NCBI RefSeq assembly: GCF_003473485.1
Contig: NC_053045.1
Coordinates: forward strand, 53,052,494-53,116,493
Length of the DNA stretch: 64,000 nucleotides
Source of the DNA: Medicago truncatula
Lineage: Eukaryota; Streptophyta; Magnoliopsida; Fabales; Fabaceae
Direction of reading: 5' to 3'
A program made the translations under genes and the position numbers. The notes under the pieces were generated by a model. That model was not told where the DNA came from. It was given only the letters and a program-made list of their open reading frames with translations, and ran no database searches. This document shows positions 45,972 through 59,200 of the stretch, in pieces (position 1 is the stretch's first letter; every line of letters begins with the position of its first letter).

Positions 45972-47600
45972 TTATCGTTTTATCCGATGTATACCTCAAC
46001 TTTGATTACTTCAATATATATAAATAAGAAATTATATTCCTAAGACTATTTTGTGACAATTTTTATATGTTATGTTTTTATTTATTTGTCCATAGTTTTA
46101 TTGTTTTGGTGTCAATATTACTCTTTTTTCTTTAAATTGATGGTTCTCTAAAAATTATCTCTCAAATGATCCGATCAAATAACGCATCTATGTTTTAAAG
46201 TTTAAAACTGTGTATTATAAAAGAGTGTGTGCTTAAACGAAATATTAACGAAAACTCATATGTATAATTTATATTTTTTAATATATTTTGTAGAAAATTT
46301 TATAATATTATAAGAATTTCTTCCGAAAAAAATAGAATTTTTTAACAAAACATGAGTTAAATATAAATTTTTATATTTTTTTGCAGTTAAAAATTTATAT
46401 TTTAGTGAAATTGTGCAAAAATGCGTATAATATTCTAAAAGTCTCTACCAAAAAAAAAGAATTTTTTTACAAAATTTATGTTTATTAAAAAAATTTAATT
46501 TTTTTTAAGAGAAATTTTTACAATATTCTACAAATTTCTACACAAATACCAAAGTTAATTTAAAAGGGATCAAAAATAGTGATTGAAAATTTTATAGGAG
46601 TTAAAAATTGAAGAGAAATTTTATAGGGATTAAAACAAAAAGTTAGTATATTTATAAGGACCAAAAACATATTTAAACTTGAAAATGTTAACGTTTATTT
46701 ATTATATTACATTACTCTATTAATTGCGGTCTTTATTTTAGATAATTTTTCCTCTGTTAGAGGTAATTTTATTTGAGATATGTTTGTTGATATCAAGTGT
46801 GAACATCTTTGTTAGTTAAGATGTGAACTTTATTTTGTCATGTTTTATGAGGCTGACTCATTATGCCAAACACAATTTCTGATGATTAAGTTTTTTATTT
46901 TCTAATAGTACTTATTAATGTAGACAAATTTTATGGTACATCTAACAATTTGAGTGTACCAATACTCTTGTAATTTTTTATTTGATGCATACAAAACACT
47001 CTGTATGTGTATGCAGGGACCAAAGTTTGATTCCCATGAACACATTTTTTTAGGAAGTTTGGGATGATATTATGTAGATTCACTGCAATGCCAAAGGCCA
47101 TAAATACGGAAAATTTGTACTGAATTTTTTAATATTCGTCATGTTAATACATTAAATTCTAATGTATTATTTTCTTTGGTGTGTGTGTATATATATTGAT
47201 TAATTATGTTAAGTAAAAAATTGAATCATCTTAACTCATTAAATCATATTTGAATCGGGAAGATATCACAAACATGTTACCAAGTTTTACAACAACACTA
47301 AGATGCTACTAACATTTATATCACTTTAGAAAAAGAGAAAAAAAAAGCTAATTTTATATTTGATAAAAAATTAATTAGTATTTAATTTAATGAATATAAG
47401 TCAAAGAAATTAAATTACACATAATATTTATTTCCACCGTTTCATTACAAAAGGTGATATCATTATCATGTGAATATATTTTAGAAAACGTGGCATGCAG
47501 AAGAAGCTAAAACGCTGGCTAAATGTAAGGAAGTAGAGAGAGAGAGAGAGTTTGTTGGTAGAGAAAGAAAGGTGTTGTAAACTCTGGCATTCACAGAAAT
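45972..47600. other. Divergent intergenic region between HNH and MADS genes
   Basis: Both genes point away from it, so it holds both promoters. The left part has decayed inverted-repeat DNA (about 46560-46680, GGGATTAAAAC and GGACCAAAAACATATTT, like a Mutator-type MITE end). No gene. Confidence 0.45.
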
Positions 47601-47740
47601 CTCACCGTCCGTTTTCAAAATTTCAGTTTGGCTGGTACCACCGAAATCACAGCTATACCCATCATCTTTAACAATTTATTTCTTCCTTAGTTATATCATT
47701 TCTCTCTTTCTCTTTCTCTTTCTTCTTCTTTGCATGTTTT
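47537..47740 (+). promoter_or_regulatory. GA-repeat and CT-rich leader of the MADS gene
   Basis: (AG)8 at about 47537-47551 and a TTTCTCTTTCTC tract at about 47700-47735 lie in the promoter/leader. GA/CT runs are bound by BASIC PENTACYSTEINE proteins in plants; use here is inferred. TTGCAG|G one base before the ATG suggests a leader intron. Confidence 0.45.
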
Positions 47741-47853
47741 CCCTAAAAAGAAATCAACATTATATTGCTTCATGTCTGCTTCCACTTAATTAATTACCTC
47801 AATTAATTCTATTTAGATTTCCCCTTTTGTTTGTTCAATTAAAACATTGCAGG

Positions 47854-50453
47854 ATGGGGAGAGTAAAATTGAAGATAAAGAAATTGGAGAGCACAAGCAA
47901 CCGACATGTGACTTATTCAAAGCGGAAAAGTGGAATCTTGAAGAAAGCAAAGGAGTTATCAATTCTATGTGATATAGATATTCTCCTTCTCATGTTTTCT
48001 CCAACAGGAAAGCCTACGCTATTACAAGGAGAACGAAGGTAATTATGAAACATTAATATGTGTCACATGTTTATAGTATGAAGAACAATTGTTTCCTTCT
48101 TGACAAGCTTTCAATAAACATGCATGTTGATTTTATTTTTCCAGCAATATGGAGGAGATCATTGCAAAATTTGCCCAACTTAGCCCACAAGAAAGGGCCA
48201 AAAGGTTAGACAAATTTTCCCACTAAAGATTTATATTTAGTTATTCATGATGAATCATCTAATATCTTTTCTTGTTCTAATTGACCAGGAAAATGGAAAG
48301 TCTTGAAGTAAGATTACTTTTATCTCTTTGTTTTTCATACATTACTTTTGTTGCATCGAGTGTGTATTTTATGTAGTCTCAATTTTTTGTCATTGCTTAA
48401 AAATTTGGTCTTGTTTAAAATTTAGGCACTGAAAAAAACCTTCAAGAAATTGGATCATGATGTAAAAATACAAGATTTCCTGGGTTCAAAGTAAGTGATT
48501 GTGATTATCAAATTATCAATGTTTTATTTGTAAGTGCTTTTGAAGATTCTGACCTATTTTCATTTTCATATTGCAGCAGTCAAACGGTGGAGGTACTGTT
48601 TATTCACAAAATATCATATTGGTTAATAATTGCTTTAGAATCTTAAGCTGGTAATTAGGTGACCAAATTGTTATGAGTTGAATTGCCATTTGCAGGACCT
48701 AAGTCATCAAGTGAGAGTCTTACAAGCTCGACTCGCAGAAATACAACAGAGACTGAGGTGCAACTTTGGAGCTTTTGGTTGTTAAAGTATTTCTTTTTCT
48801 TTTTTTTTTTTTTTTGTGTTATTTTATTGTTCTCTTGTTGAACTATTATTCATTCGGCCTCTACCTTACCAATTTTGTATGTGCTTTGCAATTGTTGTAT
48901 ACCTGTATTAACTATACAGAGTGCGTATGTATCTTTTTTCCTTGTTCGTTTTAAATTTTTCATATTCCATTTTTTTTCTTATCATTTAATTCACATATCT
49001 TCATTCACATTTCATTAAAATTGTTTCACACAACACTATTTGACATTTATGACACTTATAAGCATTATAGACAAACTATTCTACCTCCAATGCCTTTAGC
49101 TCACACCAAATAAACACCACCCAAAAAAATGTGTTTGTAGAAACTTATACTTTTTTGGTACAAACTTTGTTGATAAAAACATCACCAAATTGTCAAATAC
49201 TATTATAATTTGACCTAGCATATAGTAATGTTGTTTTGAATATGTAATATCTCAGTTATTGGAGTAACCTGGAGAAGATCAATAACTTGGAACATCTTAG
49301 ACAAATGGAAGACTCACTCAGGGAATCAATCAATCGACTGTCTATACAAAAGGTAATATTTGGTTTCATGCGGACTAGTCATACAATTTTATCATTTCCC
49401 ATTGTTTATGATAAATATGTGATTCGACGTGTTCTCATCCCCTTAGAAGATCGTCGTTATTAAGAGTTGTGAGGATGTGTATATTGATATTCTGATTTCA
49501 TCGGCAGGAAAATCTGGAAAAGCACCAACTAATGTCACTGGAATGTGTTAACCAGGTAAATAATAGTGTATTTTCCCTTTTTTCTATCTATTATTATAAT
49601 TTTTGAAATAATCTTATTCGGGATGATATTGATTCATAGTTACCAGAAGGGATGTCTTTACCCTTAATGATGTCTGGTCTACAAGAATCTCAACCCTTGT
49701 CTTGGCTTCTAAGTGGTGACAATCACCAATTGATGTTACCTAGTGAACCAAAGTTTATGCCATTCAGGTAAGTTAACTGTTGTGTGAAGGTTGCTTTCAT
49801 AAACATAAGAGAGCTTTATAACAAAAGTGGATCACATTACTATTATGTTTGCTTTTTAATTAATATGTTTCATAATTCAGGTGATTTTTCAAATGTTCAC
49901 TATGAAAATGAAATATATATTGCTTATTTCATTTTACAATCTAGTTATTGATTCAATTATGTTACACAGTGACAATGGCAATAGAGATGTTGAGTGCTCA
50001 ACCGACATATCACTCCCAAGCTATTCTGGTTATACTGGGAACTGCAAACTGGAGGTGGGAAGCTCTCCACATGTCACTACTTTGGGTCAAGGAGGTGGTA
50101 CCTTGAATGAGTTAAATGGAAATCCAAGTCCTTACTTAAATGTGCAACAGTGTCAGCAGTTTGCATACCCTCCCCCACAAGATCTTGAGGAAGTGAAACA
50201 TCACCAAGCAATCAATAGCAAATCAAATAACGTGGACTACCAAGTTAATAACAATTATGATCTGCCAAAATCACTATTTGAAAATGGACACCAGTTCTGG
50301 AATTCTACAAATGGCTCTTGTGGTATTGCTATGTATAACGAGAACGGTTACCATAGGGTAAGCATGTAGTTTTTTTCCTTCTTTCTTTCTAGTTATGCAT
50401 GTGGTAAACAAGTTAGTATTTGTTGGTTTATTATTTTCTTTATTTTGCAGTAA
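47854..50453 (+). CDS. MIKC*-type MADS-box transcription factor (AGL30/AGL65-like)
   Basis: Eleven exons: 47854-48038, 48145-48204, 48289-48307, 48426-48490, 48577-48592, 48696-48757, 49256-49352, 49508-49555, 49640-49767, 49970-50357 and 50451-50453. All GT-AG, frame kept, 356 residues. The MADS domain is MGRVKLKIKKLESTSNRHVT through FSPTGKPTLL; VKLKIKKLES and SNRHVTYSKRKSGILKKAKE mark the MIKC* (Mdelta) class rather than floral MIKCc genes. A long I region split over several small exons and a weak keratin-like coiled coil (EKINNLEHLRQMEDSLRESI) follow, then a Gln/Asn/Ser-rich C-terminus. MIKC* proteins act as dimers in pollen maturation; AGL30/AGL65 form the P clade. The tiny exons (19 and 16 nt) hide it from simple gene callers. 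The TAA stop is the first codon of the last exon. Confidence 0.92.
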
Positions 50454-51638
50454 TTGGTTGATATATGTCTGACTTCTACAATAAAGAAGGATGATGATGA
50501 CTTAAATGATGTGACAATTGATTGCAAACTATGTCTGCAAGAATCAGATATTGTTGTGTCTTCACTTATGAGATACAATATTATTTGTATAGAGGATTTT
50601 CTGTTAGTTGTGTATATTGTATGACTTTATAGGATATAGTTTGTCCATATACAAATATTTTGTTGCCTTAACTAACTTTTTTTACTTGTAGATTTTTTTG
50701 AGTTGGGGTTAGTGATACAAGTTGTAAATTTGAATTTTTGTAGAAAAATGGAGTGTAATCATATATTAATATCAAAAACCTTTAAAAGTGGGTCGAACTT
50801 TCTAAGACCTTTATGAATCTTAAATGAAGGAGTATGACCTATTCACTGGTTATTGCAAGACATTTTTTAAAGTAAAACAAAACTTCTAAATAAGTTAGAA
50901 TATCATATGTGAATAAGAAGTCTTGCATATTTTTACTCAAATTTTGCATTAAATAAAAATGTAAATGCTAAACGACATGTATATATATGACTGAATGAGG
51001 GGAATTCATATAGTAGATATTTTAAAATTTTGAATTAAAACATGGTGCATAGATCATATGTGCGACTCATTAGAGAATAATAATATTTCATTGTGGATAA
51101 AAGGTGTCATATGTAAAAGAAAAAAAAAAGTATCGTTTCTCTTTTAAGCTTTGAAACATCGTACTCTAAAAATACAGTTAAAAGTTTAAAAATTCAAATA
51201 CGCAATAAACAATTCAATAAACGCAGATTTTCTTCAAATGTTTTTTAATTTTTCAGGGGTGTCGATGGTGTCATGGTAGTTGTTGACCGTTTATAGGAAC
51301 CCTGCAATTGCAATGCATTGCAGCTTGTGTGGGGTTCATATAACGGTCAACAGAGACCCTTGACATCAAAGAAAGACACAGAAAATTACATAACATCTGG
51401 TCCGAATTTCTGTTTTCGGAAATCACTAACAATCTGATCCGAATTATGTAATCCGGACTAGGGGTATTTTAGTAAATTTTGCAGGGTGCGGGAGAAGGCA
51501 GCAGGGTGGAAAAAGTAATAGTCTAAAAACAAAATGAGGGTCGGGCTAATGTAGTATATTTAGAGCCTGTATTTCAATAGGGTTTTTTAGCCCAACCTTA
51601 TAAAACCCGAAGCCCATTAGGGCTGGTCTGAAACAGAC
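50454..51638. other. MADS 3'UTR and intergenic DNA
   Basis: 50454 to about 50640 is probably 3'UTR. At about 51265-51480 a GC-richer piece (CAATGCATTGCAGCTTGTG, TCCGAATTTCTG, TCCGAATTATG) looks like repeat-derived DNA of unknown class. No gene. Confidence 0.4.
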
Positions 51639-51645
51639 CGAATAG

Positions 51646-51735
51646 TTTTTTTTTTTTGTGGTGACCGATATTCGAACCCCAAACCTTACATATATTATGC
51701 ATTGTCCTTACCAAATGAGTTAAGCTCAAGGAGAT
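51646..51735 (-). mobile_element. tRNA-derived SINE with 7-bp target duplication
   Basis: On the minus strand the A box TTAACTCATTTGGTAAGGAC precedes the B box GGGGTTCGAATATC, then a T-run on the plus strand marks the A-rich tail. CGAATAG occurs on both sides (51639-51645 and 51736-51742). Confidence 0.75.
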
Positions 51736-51903
51736 CGAATAGTCTGTTTTGACAACTCTACATATCTCCCTCTAATATCTTCTTTTATGTCTTATCTCTC
51801 CTTTCTACCCTCTTTTAAGTTCTCCATTTGCTATATTTTTCTGTCTCTCAACGCTGTCTTTCTCCATGAGGGAGATAGTCAACAAAGATGCACAATAAAT
51901 AAA

Positions 51904-53010
51904 GGGTTAATAGTGTTTTTGACCCCTGTAATATAGTGCACTTTTCGTTTTAGCCTTTGTAAAAAAAAAAATTAGATTCCACCCTTGAAAAATGAAGATT
52001 CTTCAGGATTTACCCCTCACCCGAATGTGTCAGCAGAATCTCCTACGTGGCGGTGACGTGTCAATTTTTATTTTTTTTTATGCCACGTGGCATTTGTGAT
52101 TTTTTTTTTTTAAAAAGTTAAAAAAAGAAAAAAAAACTTAAAAAAAATTTAATAAAATGGAAAAATTAATAATGATTAAAAAAATCTGGAAAAATTATAA
52201 ATATAATTTTAAAAAGCGTGAAATTTTAAAACGAAAAAAAATCTTAAAAAATTAAAACAAAACCTGAAAATTTTTTGAAAAAATTTAAAAAAAGCTGGAA
52301 AAATTAATAAAAATAAAAAATGATTAAAAAAATCTGGTAAAAACAAAAATAATGAAAAAATTTAAAAAAAAAATCTAGAAAAGATTAATATATATATTAA
52401 AATTTTCTAAAAATTAATATATTTAGAAAAAAAATCAAATTTAAAGATTTTTTTCAATTCCGGTAAAATTAAAAAATCTGGAAAAAATTCATATTTTTAT
52501 TTTCAAAAGTAAGAATTTTTATTTAAATCTTTTCCATAACTTTTTTCGAAAAATTTAGTTTTTTAAATTATGATTAATCTTTTTTCGAAAATTTTGTTTT
52601 TTTATATATGATATTCTGGAAAAAAAATTCAAAAATTTCAATATATATCAATCTTTTCCACAATTTTTTTAAATATTTCCAGATTTTTATTATATTTTTT
52701 TCATTATTTTTTATTTTACCTGATTTTTTTAATCATTATTAATTTTTCCATTTTTTTTTAAAAATTTTCAGTATTTTTAATTAAAAAAATCATAAATGCC
52801 ACGTGGAGTTCATTTACACGCGTGGCATGAATAAAAAATTAAAAAGAGAAAAGAAATTGACACGTCACTTCCACGTAGGAGATTCTGCTGACACATTGAG
52901 GTGAGGGGCTAATCCTGAAGAATCTTCATTTTTTGAATCTAAAAAAAAAAATTACAGGGGCTAAAACCACAAGTGCACTATATTACAGGGGCCAAAAATA
53001 CTGTTAACCC
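51904..53010. mobile_element. Non-autonomous Mutator-like element (1.1 kb), intact ends
   Basis: GGGTTAATAGTGTTTTTG and CTGTTAACCC ends; the inverted repeats run about 165 bp and include GTAGGAGATTCTGCTGACAC and the ACGTGTCAATTT block. Perfect 9-bp duplications ATAAATAAA at 51895-51903 and 53011-53019 support the Mutator superfamily. Each arm carries a CCACGTGG core (about 52083 and 52800). The core is A/T-rich with no transposase. The intact duplication suggests a fairly recent insertion. Confidence 0.88.
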
Positions 53011-53023
53011 ATAAATAAATATT

Positions 53024-54493
53024 GGGCCCGTTTGTTACAGCTTTTTTTATAAAAAAAATAATAATCACTTTTTTAACAAAATAATCACTTTTTTTTAATA
53101 TTGCATCTGTTTGTTAGAGATTTTCAAAAAAATCAGAATCTAAAAATAATCTTAAAACAGCTTCAAATGAGAAGCTGTTATGAGCAGTTTTTTTTTTTTA
53201 ATAGATTATTTTTAGAGGAGAGGGAAATTTGTTACTAGATTTTAACAAAAAAAAGATATGTTTAAAACAAAATAAAATTTCAATCATATCCTTATTTTGT
53301 TATATATACATAAAGACTAGTCTTCCTTTTTTCAGAGCCTATTCGTTATTCTTCTCTCTATTCTCTAAACAAGTGAGTTCCCTCTTTTATTTTTTGCTGC
53401 AGATCATCTAAGTTGTGAAGGTTAGCAATTTTATTATCTTTTTGATTCATTCATAATTGAACCAGTACATTTTTTTTTCATGTTTCTCTTTCCATTATCA
53501 TATATTGTGTGTTATTTTTGTCTATTTTGGATGTTTTTTTTGTTTGTATATATCATTGCTGCTTCTATTCTGCGGTGCTGTTGATGTTGGGTTTTGAGGG
53601 TAATTGTTTGGGTGCCCTGTCCTGCCATGGCGTGGGGCTTGTATATATATCATAAATTGGAACCACTATATAGTTATTATTATCAAGGAAAATGCTTCTT
53701 TTTTTTTACGAAAATCAATGGCAAGAAATCGACGAACGCTTTTGTATTGTGCTATTTCACCCACTGCTTGCTCCTACTCTTGTAGTATTGTGTCAAATGC
53801 TAAACTGATGAATATTTGTTAAATTTTTATAAAAAAATAATATGATACTTTGTATTCAGCAATATGAGTGCATGTATACAAGTAGATTAAATTATGAACA
53901 AATGTTTGTGATAAATTTATCATTCTTGTGTTTCTTGTGCAAAATATATGTGGAGTAATAATTTGGTAAATCAATAATTTTATGGTATGCTTAACTATTC
54001 ATAATTTGTTTACATATATAGCATTGTTTGATCCCTATTGTTAGATCAGTTAGTTAGGTATTGATTCAGGTTAAATTATGAACAAATGCTATTATCAATA
54101 TGTAGTAGCTAAATATCATATATATAGTATCACAAGATATGGAAGAACAATCCATCTTTTTCAACTAATCATCTTGCTCGTGTTTTAACAACGTAAATGC
54201 ATTTTTAATTAACATACTTGTTTTCATACATAAAAAGTAATTTTTTTTGGACAAACATGTTATATTTGAAAGAAATTTTTTGTGTCTTTTATGGTAATTT
54301 TATAATAAAAAATCACTTTTAGAAAGTTGTATCCAAACAAACTAAAAATCACTCTTTTTTAAAAAAGAGTGATTTTTGACATGGTAAACAAACATAAAAT
54401 AGATTCTGATTTTTTAAAGAATCTCTAAAACATAATCTCTAAATTATTTTATGTCAAAATCACTTTTATTTTAATTTATAACAAACGGATTCC
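53024..54493. mobile_element. Candidate inverted-repeat element, PIF/Tourist-like
   Basis: Left end GGGCCCGTTTGTTACAGC; the right end read backwards is GGAATCCGTTTGTTATAA. ATT is present on both sides (53021-53023 and 54494-54496), a 3-bp duplication size fitting PIF/Harbinger. An internal hairpin AAAATCACTC…GAGTGATTTTT sits at about 54344-54377. The ends are short and imperfect, so hAT or chance remain possible. It begins four bases after the duplication of the Mutator-like element. Confidence 0.45.
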
Positions 54494-54496
54494 ATT

Positions 54497-55388
54497 ATAT
54501 ATCTTTATCACCTCTCTCTTCTCCATATAATCTCTTCCCCCTACCCTTCTCTCCCCTCTTTCTCCATTATCTCCATTCTCTCTGTCTTACCTATGTCTTT
54601 TTTCTTATATTTATATTTTCTCATCTCTCCATTTGTTTTCTCTCTCATATACTTCTCTTATTCTCATCTATCTCCTTTGTTATATTTTTTTATCAGCATT
54701 AATATACTTATATTATTGATAAACCACTTGCTAATATTTGTAACCAAGTCCTTAAGCTAATATAGTTTTTTCTTAAACAAAACAAAAAAAAATATTCATT
54801 CGTTCAAAGTTTATAGAGTACATCGATACAATATAAATTCAGCAGAGGAAAATTTTAACATCGTTATTTTTTCATCTATCTCCTCTTTAATTTATCAAAT
54901 AGTTTAGGGACTTGCAAATAATTATATGTGTGTATTAAAAATAACTTAGTTAATAAAGTATATAAAATCATTATTTAGTCTTTAAAATATGTGAAATTAT
55001 ATGCGTCTTTAAAAATAACTTAGTTAATAAAGTATATAAAATCATTATTTAGTCTCTACTAAAAGGATGAATTTCATGAACTTTAATAATTAATTAAGTT
55101 GAATAGAAAGTGATAATTCAGTAGCTATATGGATAGCTTCTTTATTGAGTTATGAATAAAGACCCGTTTTAATCTATCACAGTTTTTTCGAGTCAATTCA
55201 ATCTTTTACAAAAAATAACATCAAGATTGTCCAGAACATTTTATACATGGGACAAATTAATCATTTTATTAGTTGAATTGAATGCATAAGGAAATGATAT
55301 TATTTTTTGTCGAAACAAAACTGATTCATAAGAAAATTGTGAGAGATTAAAATAAATTTTTAATCTTTTGTTATTATTTATAAAAAAT
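54497..55388. other. AT-rich intergenic DNA
   Basis: Includes a direct duplication of about 50 bp (TAACTTAGTTAATAAAGTAT, at about 54941 and 55016). No gene. Confidence 0.45.
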
Positions 55389-55390
55389 TA

Positions 55391-55460
55391 TTTCCTCCGT
55401 CTCTATATCTAAGCACCATTTTATTATAGGAAAATAGTGTTTACAGACTAATGGAGGGAG
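55391..55460. mobile_element. Short Stowaway-like MITE relic
   Basis: TTTCCTCCGTCTCTATAT on the left and AATGGAGGGAG on the right match the CTCCCTCCGT-type Stowaway termini, with TA at each side. Only about 70 bp, possibly shortened internally. Confidence 0.55.
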
Positions 55461-55769
55461 TATTAATTTTGAAATTGAGGCGTATAAGAAACATAAGGGG
55501 AAGCAAACAGAATCCCCTTATTGTGGATATAGTCTGGGCCCGATTTCTATACCATACAGTTCGGGTCATTGGTGAAACATAAATTTCTTTATATTGTTAA
55601 GGTACTGTCGTTTTTTTCTTTTTCGCTCTTCGTTTTCTATCTAAAGTCCTGATAGATAGACATACATAGCTGGCAACACACCTTTATACACCTCCAGGTG
55701 GCATAGTAATTTTGAAATTCAACACTTAATTGAGGGTAGTTCCGTCAAAGCTCATGTAATCTTTGTAAA

Positions 55770-56030
55770 AGATAAAAAGAAAACAGAGTTCTCTCTTCCT
55801 CTCCCTTCACCTCTCACCTCACCTTCCCACTCTCATCCACCGTCACCGTCCGCTGTTCCTTCATCCTTCTCTCCGCCGTCGTCCTCAACACCACTCTTCC
55901 CTCTCTCTCTCCCTCTCTCTTTCTCTCTCCGCCGTTACGGTCTTTCTCTCGCCACTCTTTTTAAACGACGGCGAGATTGTGGAAAAGGAAATACCATAAA
56001 CAACAACAACATCAGAAGTGGTAATGGAGA
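55770..56030 (+). other. CT-rich, leader-like segment
   Basis: A strongly pyrimidine-rich stretch (CTCTCTCCCTCTCTCTTTCT) with Ser/Pro-codon-like CCGCCGTCG blocks resembles the 5' leader of a plant gene. Downstream no long frame or known domain follows; a short frame at 56035-56247 has no recognisable motif. It could be a gene whose exons I cannot see or a gene relic. Confidence 0.3.
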
Positions 56031-56249
56031 AATTGTGAATGCAAATAGTTTTATGGTTCCTGCAGTCAAGAACTACTTGCTAACGGCAGCGAATTACTCA
56101 AACGCACTCATGACGATATCATTATCATTATTATCAATTACAAATTATTCTATTAAGAGTAACTCAATATCTTGTTTGAAAAAAAGTTTTTGTTTACAAT
56201 TACATGAGAACAGGAAAGGTAAAATTTTCTACCAAAAACTAACATAAAA

Positions 56250-59200
56250 AAGAATTCCCTACATGTCCATTCCATGACAAGGCTTACAAACATAACATCG
56301 CTGAAACCGAAGAGCGAACTTGTTGTAGGAACAATTACAAAAAAAACAAGAATGAGTTTCCTTTTTTTTTTTTAATAGCAAGAGTGAGTGGTGCGGTGGT
56401 GGTGGTTAGGGGGTTTGGATGAGAAAGTTGTTGTAGGTGGAGAGATATATAAAGAAAAGAGGTCGGAATGCTTCACACCTTCTTCTTTCTTTCTAGATCT
56501 GATCATTCTTTTTTTTTTTTTTAATATTATTTTTTAATAATTTTTTGCCATGTCAACGTGTATGTATATGGAGGTACACCCTTTAAAGGGTGTTTGTCTA
56601 TCTTTTCCCTTCTATCTATATACATTGAAATCTAACAAGCTTTTCTTCTTCAGATCACCCTTGTCTTTGTTCTTTTTTGATCTCCATTTTCTATGAAGTT
56701 ATTAAAAGAATTTTGAATAACTTTATATAAAGGGGATGCAAAGAAAAAAGAAGACGAGCATTGCGTTTGTTGGTTTTATTTTTTTTTCTGTTCAATATCA
56801 ATTTCGTTTGTTTATCGTGTGCCTATGATGGTGTTAAATATACTTCGAGATTAATTTCTATGAAACAATTTTACTCTGAGGCACCGATCTTATTTTCAAA
56901 TTACATTTACTTTTTCGATCTGAACATAATTATTTTTCAAAGATAACGATATTAATTTTGTTTCATTGTTAAATTAGTTTTGTTAATTGGAACGATTATA
57001 TTTCTGTTGTTACTCTTGAAATTTCTGTTTAATTTATCATTTTTCTGGGTTTTTACATGATTTTATATTGTGCAAATGATGACAAACTAGACAGGGACAT
57101 CAGATCTCTTGATTAGAGAAAATGCTGATTTGTCTGTGGGAATCTCTCTGATGCATAATGTATTACATGATGGATTGCCTTAGTTAAATTGCAGTGTGTT
57201 CTCTTAATATACTAGTACTTTGGAATTGTGTTTCCAACTTCAGTTTTCAAATTTAACACTATGATTGACAATGAAATGCATTGATTGTGTTCTTAAGGAA
57301 AAATAGTATTGATGTGGCCAATGATGTATTATTTGCACGTATTACCAGATCTGTTACTTGATCGATATATGCTAATTGTCACTACCTCTGAGGCCATTTT
57401 TTACTGTTAATATATTTTCTTCAGCTGTGACATTTGTTCAATATGCCCTCTTTTTTATTTTTTTTATCCTCAGTCTGTATATTATTTATTTATCATACGC
57501 ATATTGCATCTTTGGACATGCTTTATCGTTGTTTTTTCTTTGTAAAATTTCTTTATGGAAGTAATATTTTGTGATTATTTTGATGCGGTTTTTTTCTGCT
57601 TAGTCAATGATAACTAATCCCTGTATTACTTCTCTTAAGCTTTTTATGGCTAGTTGGATATCACAATATCAGAATGTATAGCCTAATGATTTTCATTAAG
57701 AACGGAGATTTGAAAGTTGCATTTGTTGAAGCCTTTTGTAATCTTTGGGCTCCGAAAGCATCTTATGAAATAAATCCTTCTATATTTCTATTAATGAAGG
57801 CTAGTAATGTCTCAAAATATGTTGTTAACCGTATTAGTTTTTATATTTGGATTTGCTGTACATGATTCAAATTTCATCCCATTGTTTTGGTAAAAGCTAG
57901 TACAATCGTTTGCTTTGATTCCATATGTTTCACTTTTGATCATTCTTTGTTATACGGCTTTAACAAATCTTTACATTTTGTTGCAATTCCAAAATAAGAA
58001 TTAATGATGTAGTCTCAAACTATATATTCTTGCTGTTTTCCCGGTGTAATTTTATTTTGCTGAGACCTGTTTTTGTGGTCAATGTAAAGTAATTACAGTG
58101 AGTTTCATTTAACAATTTTTTAAGTTGTTTGGTTGATGTCATTAAATGTTTTCTGTTTAAATGCGCTTTTGGTTCACTATGAAAATCTATTGCACCATCT
58201 CTATTATTTCATCTGTACAAAACTCTATTATATCATGGCATAGCGTTTTTAAAAGATTCTTCCTCTTGTAATTATAGCAGTTATCATCTTGTCAATAGTC
58301 CATTCAGCCATTTGGTTATTGTAAAAGCTCCTCGTGACACTATGGTTATTACTCTTATCATTGGCGCCGGTTAACTGATTTTGTTTTTCTGTTGTACACT
58401 TTTTTAAGAAAGTGTCTAACAACAAAACCGTCGCTGGGAGTTAAACAACAATTAGCTTTGGCTTGAGAGTCAAATATCAATTAACTTTGCTGTTGGGGTA
58501 GTCCCATTTTTTGCAGAGAATCTTTTGGGAAAGGCTGAACTGGCTATTGAAGAGATGAATGCTATAATTACGCAATAGGAGGAATCTTTTAAAAAAGGGG
58601 AAATATCATAGTGTTCAATTTGTTGCTTCTATCTCAGCCAAATAATATTTTAGCGACAAAGGAAAACATCATTCTTATGATAAGAAAAGGGGAAAGACAA
58701 ATCAACATTTGGAACCTAAGATATTTAAGGGAAACGGATTTGCAATTACTTGAAAGCAAGGTACACCTTGTGTTACTTTGTAGGTAGACTCAGATTCATG
58801 TTGTGAATTCTTTGTAGGGGTTCTCAGTGCCAGGTCTCGAACCGAGTTTCACAAGGTTGAAGAGAGAAACTCTCAACCATGTGACTTCTCGGGAGACCAG
58901 CCTTTGCAGGGGTTCACAAGAACGAGGAAATGAAGTTGAAGCAAAGATCATTGTGGGAGATGGAGTTGGATTGATGAATTGTCATTTTATCTAGCCACTA
59001 ATTGGATTGATGCAGGGGTTCACAAGAACGAGGAAATGATGTTGAAGCATAGGTCGCACATGGAGAAGAGTAACATATGACAACCTTCTGTTTACCTTAT
59101 GGACACACTTTGATTTTGAAAGAAGCAGTCTAATATTCTTTGCATGAAGGAATTTGATTTCTGTCTCAACGTTGGATAAATTTGGTTACACTTTTAATTT

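Noticed and set aside
47827-47853. Upstream start for the MADS protein (nine codons earlier)
   Set aside because: No ATG there, and a likely splice acceptor (TTGCAG) precedes the canonical MGRVK start.
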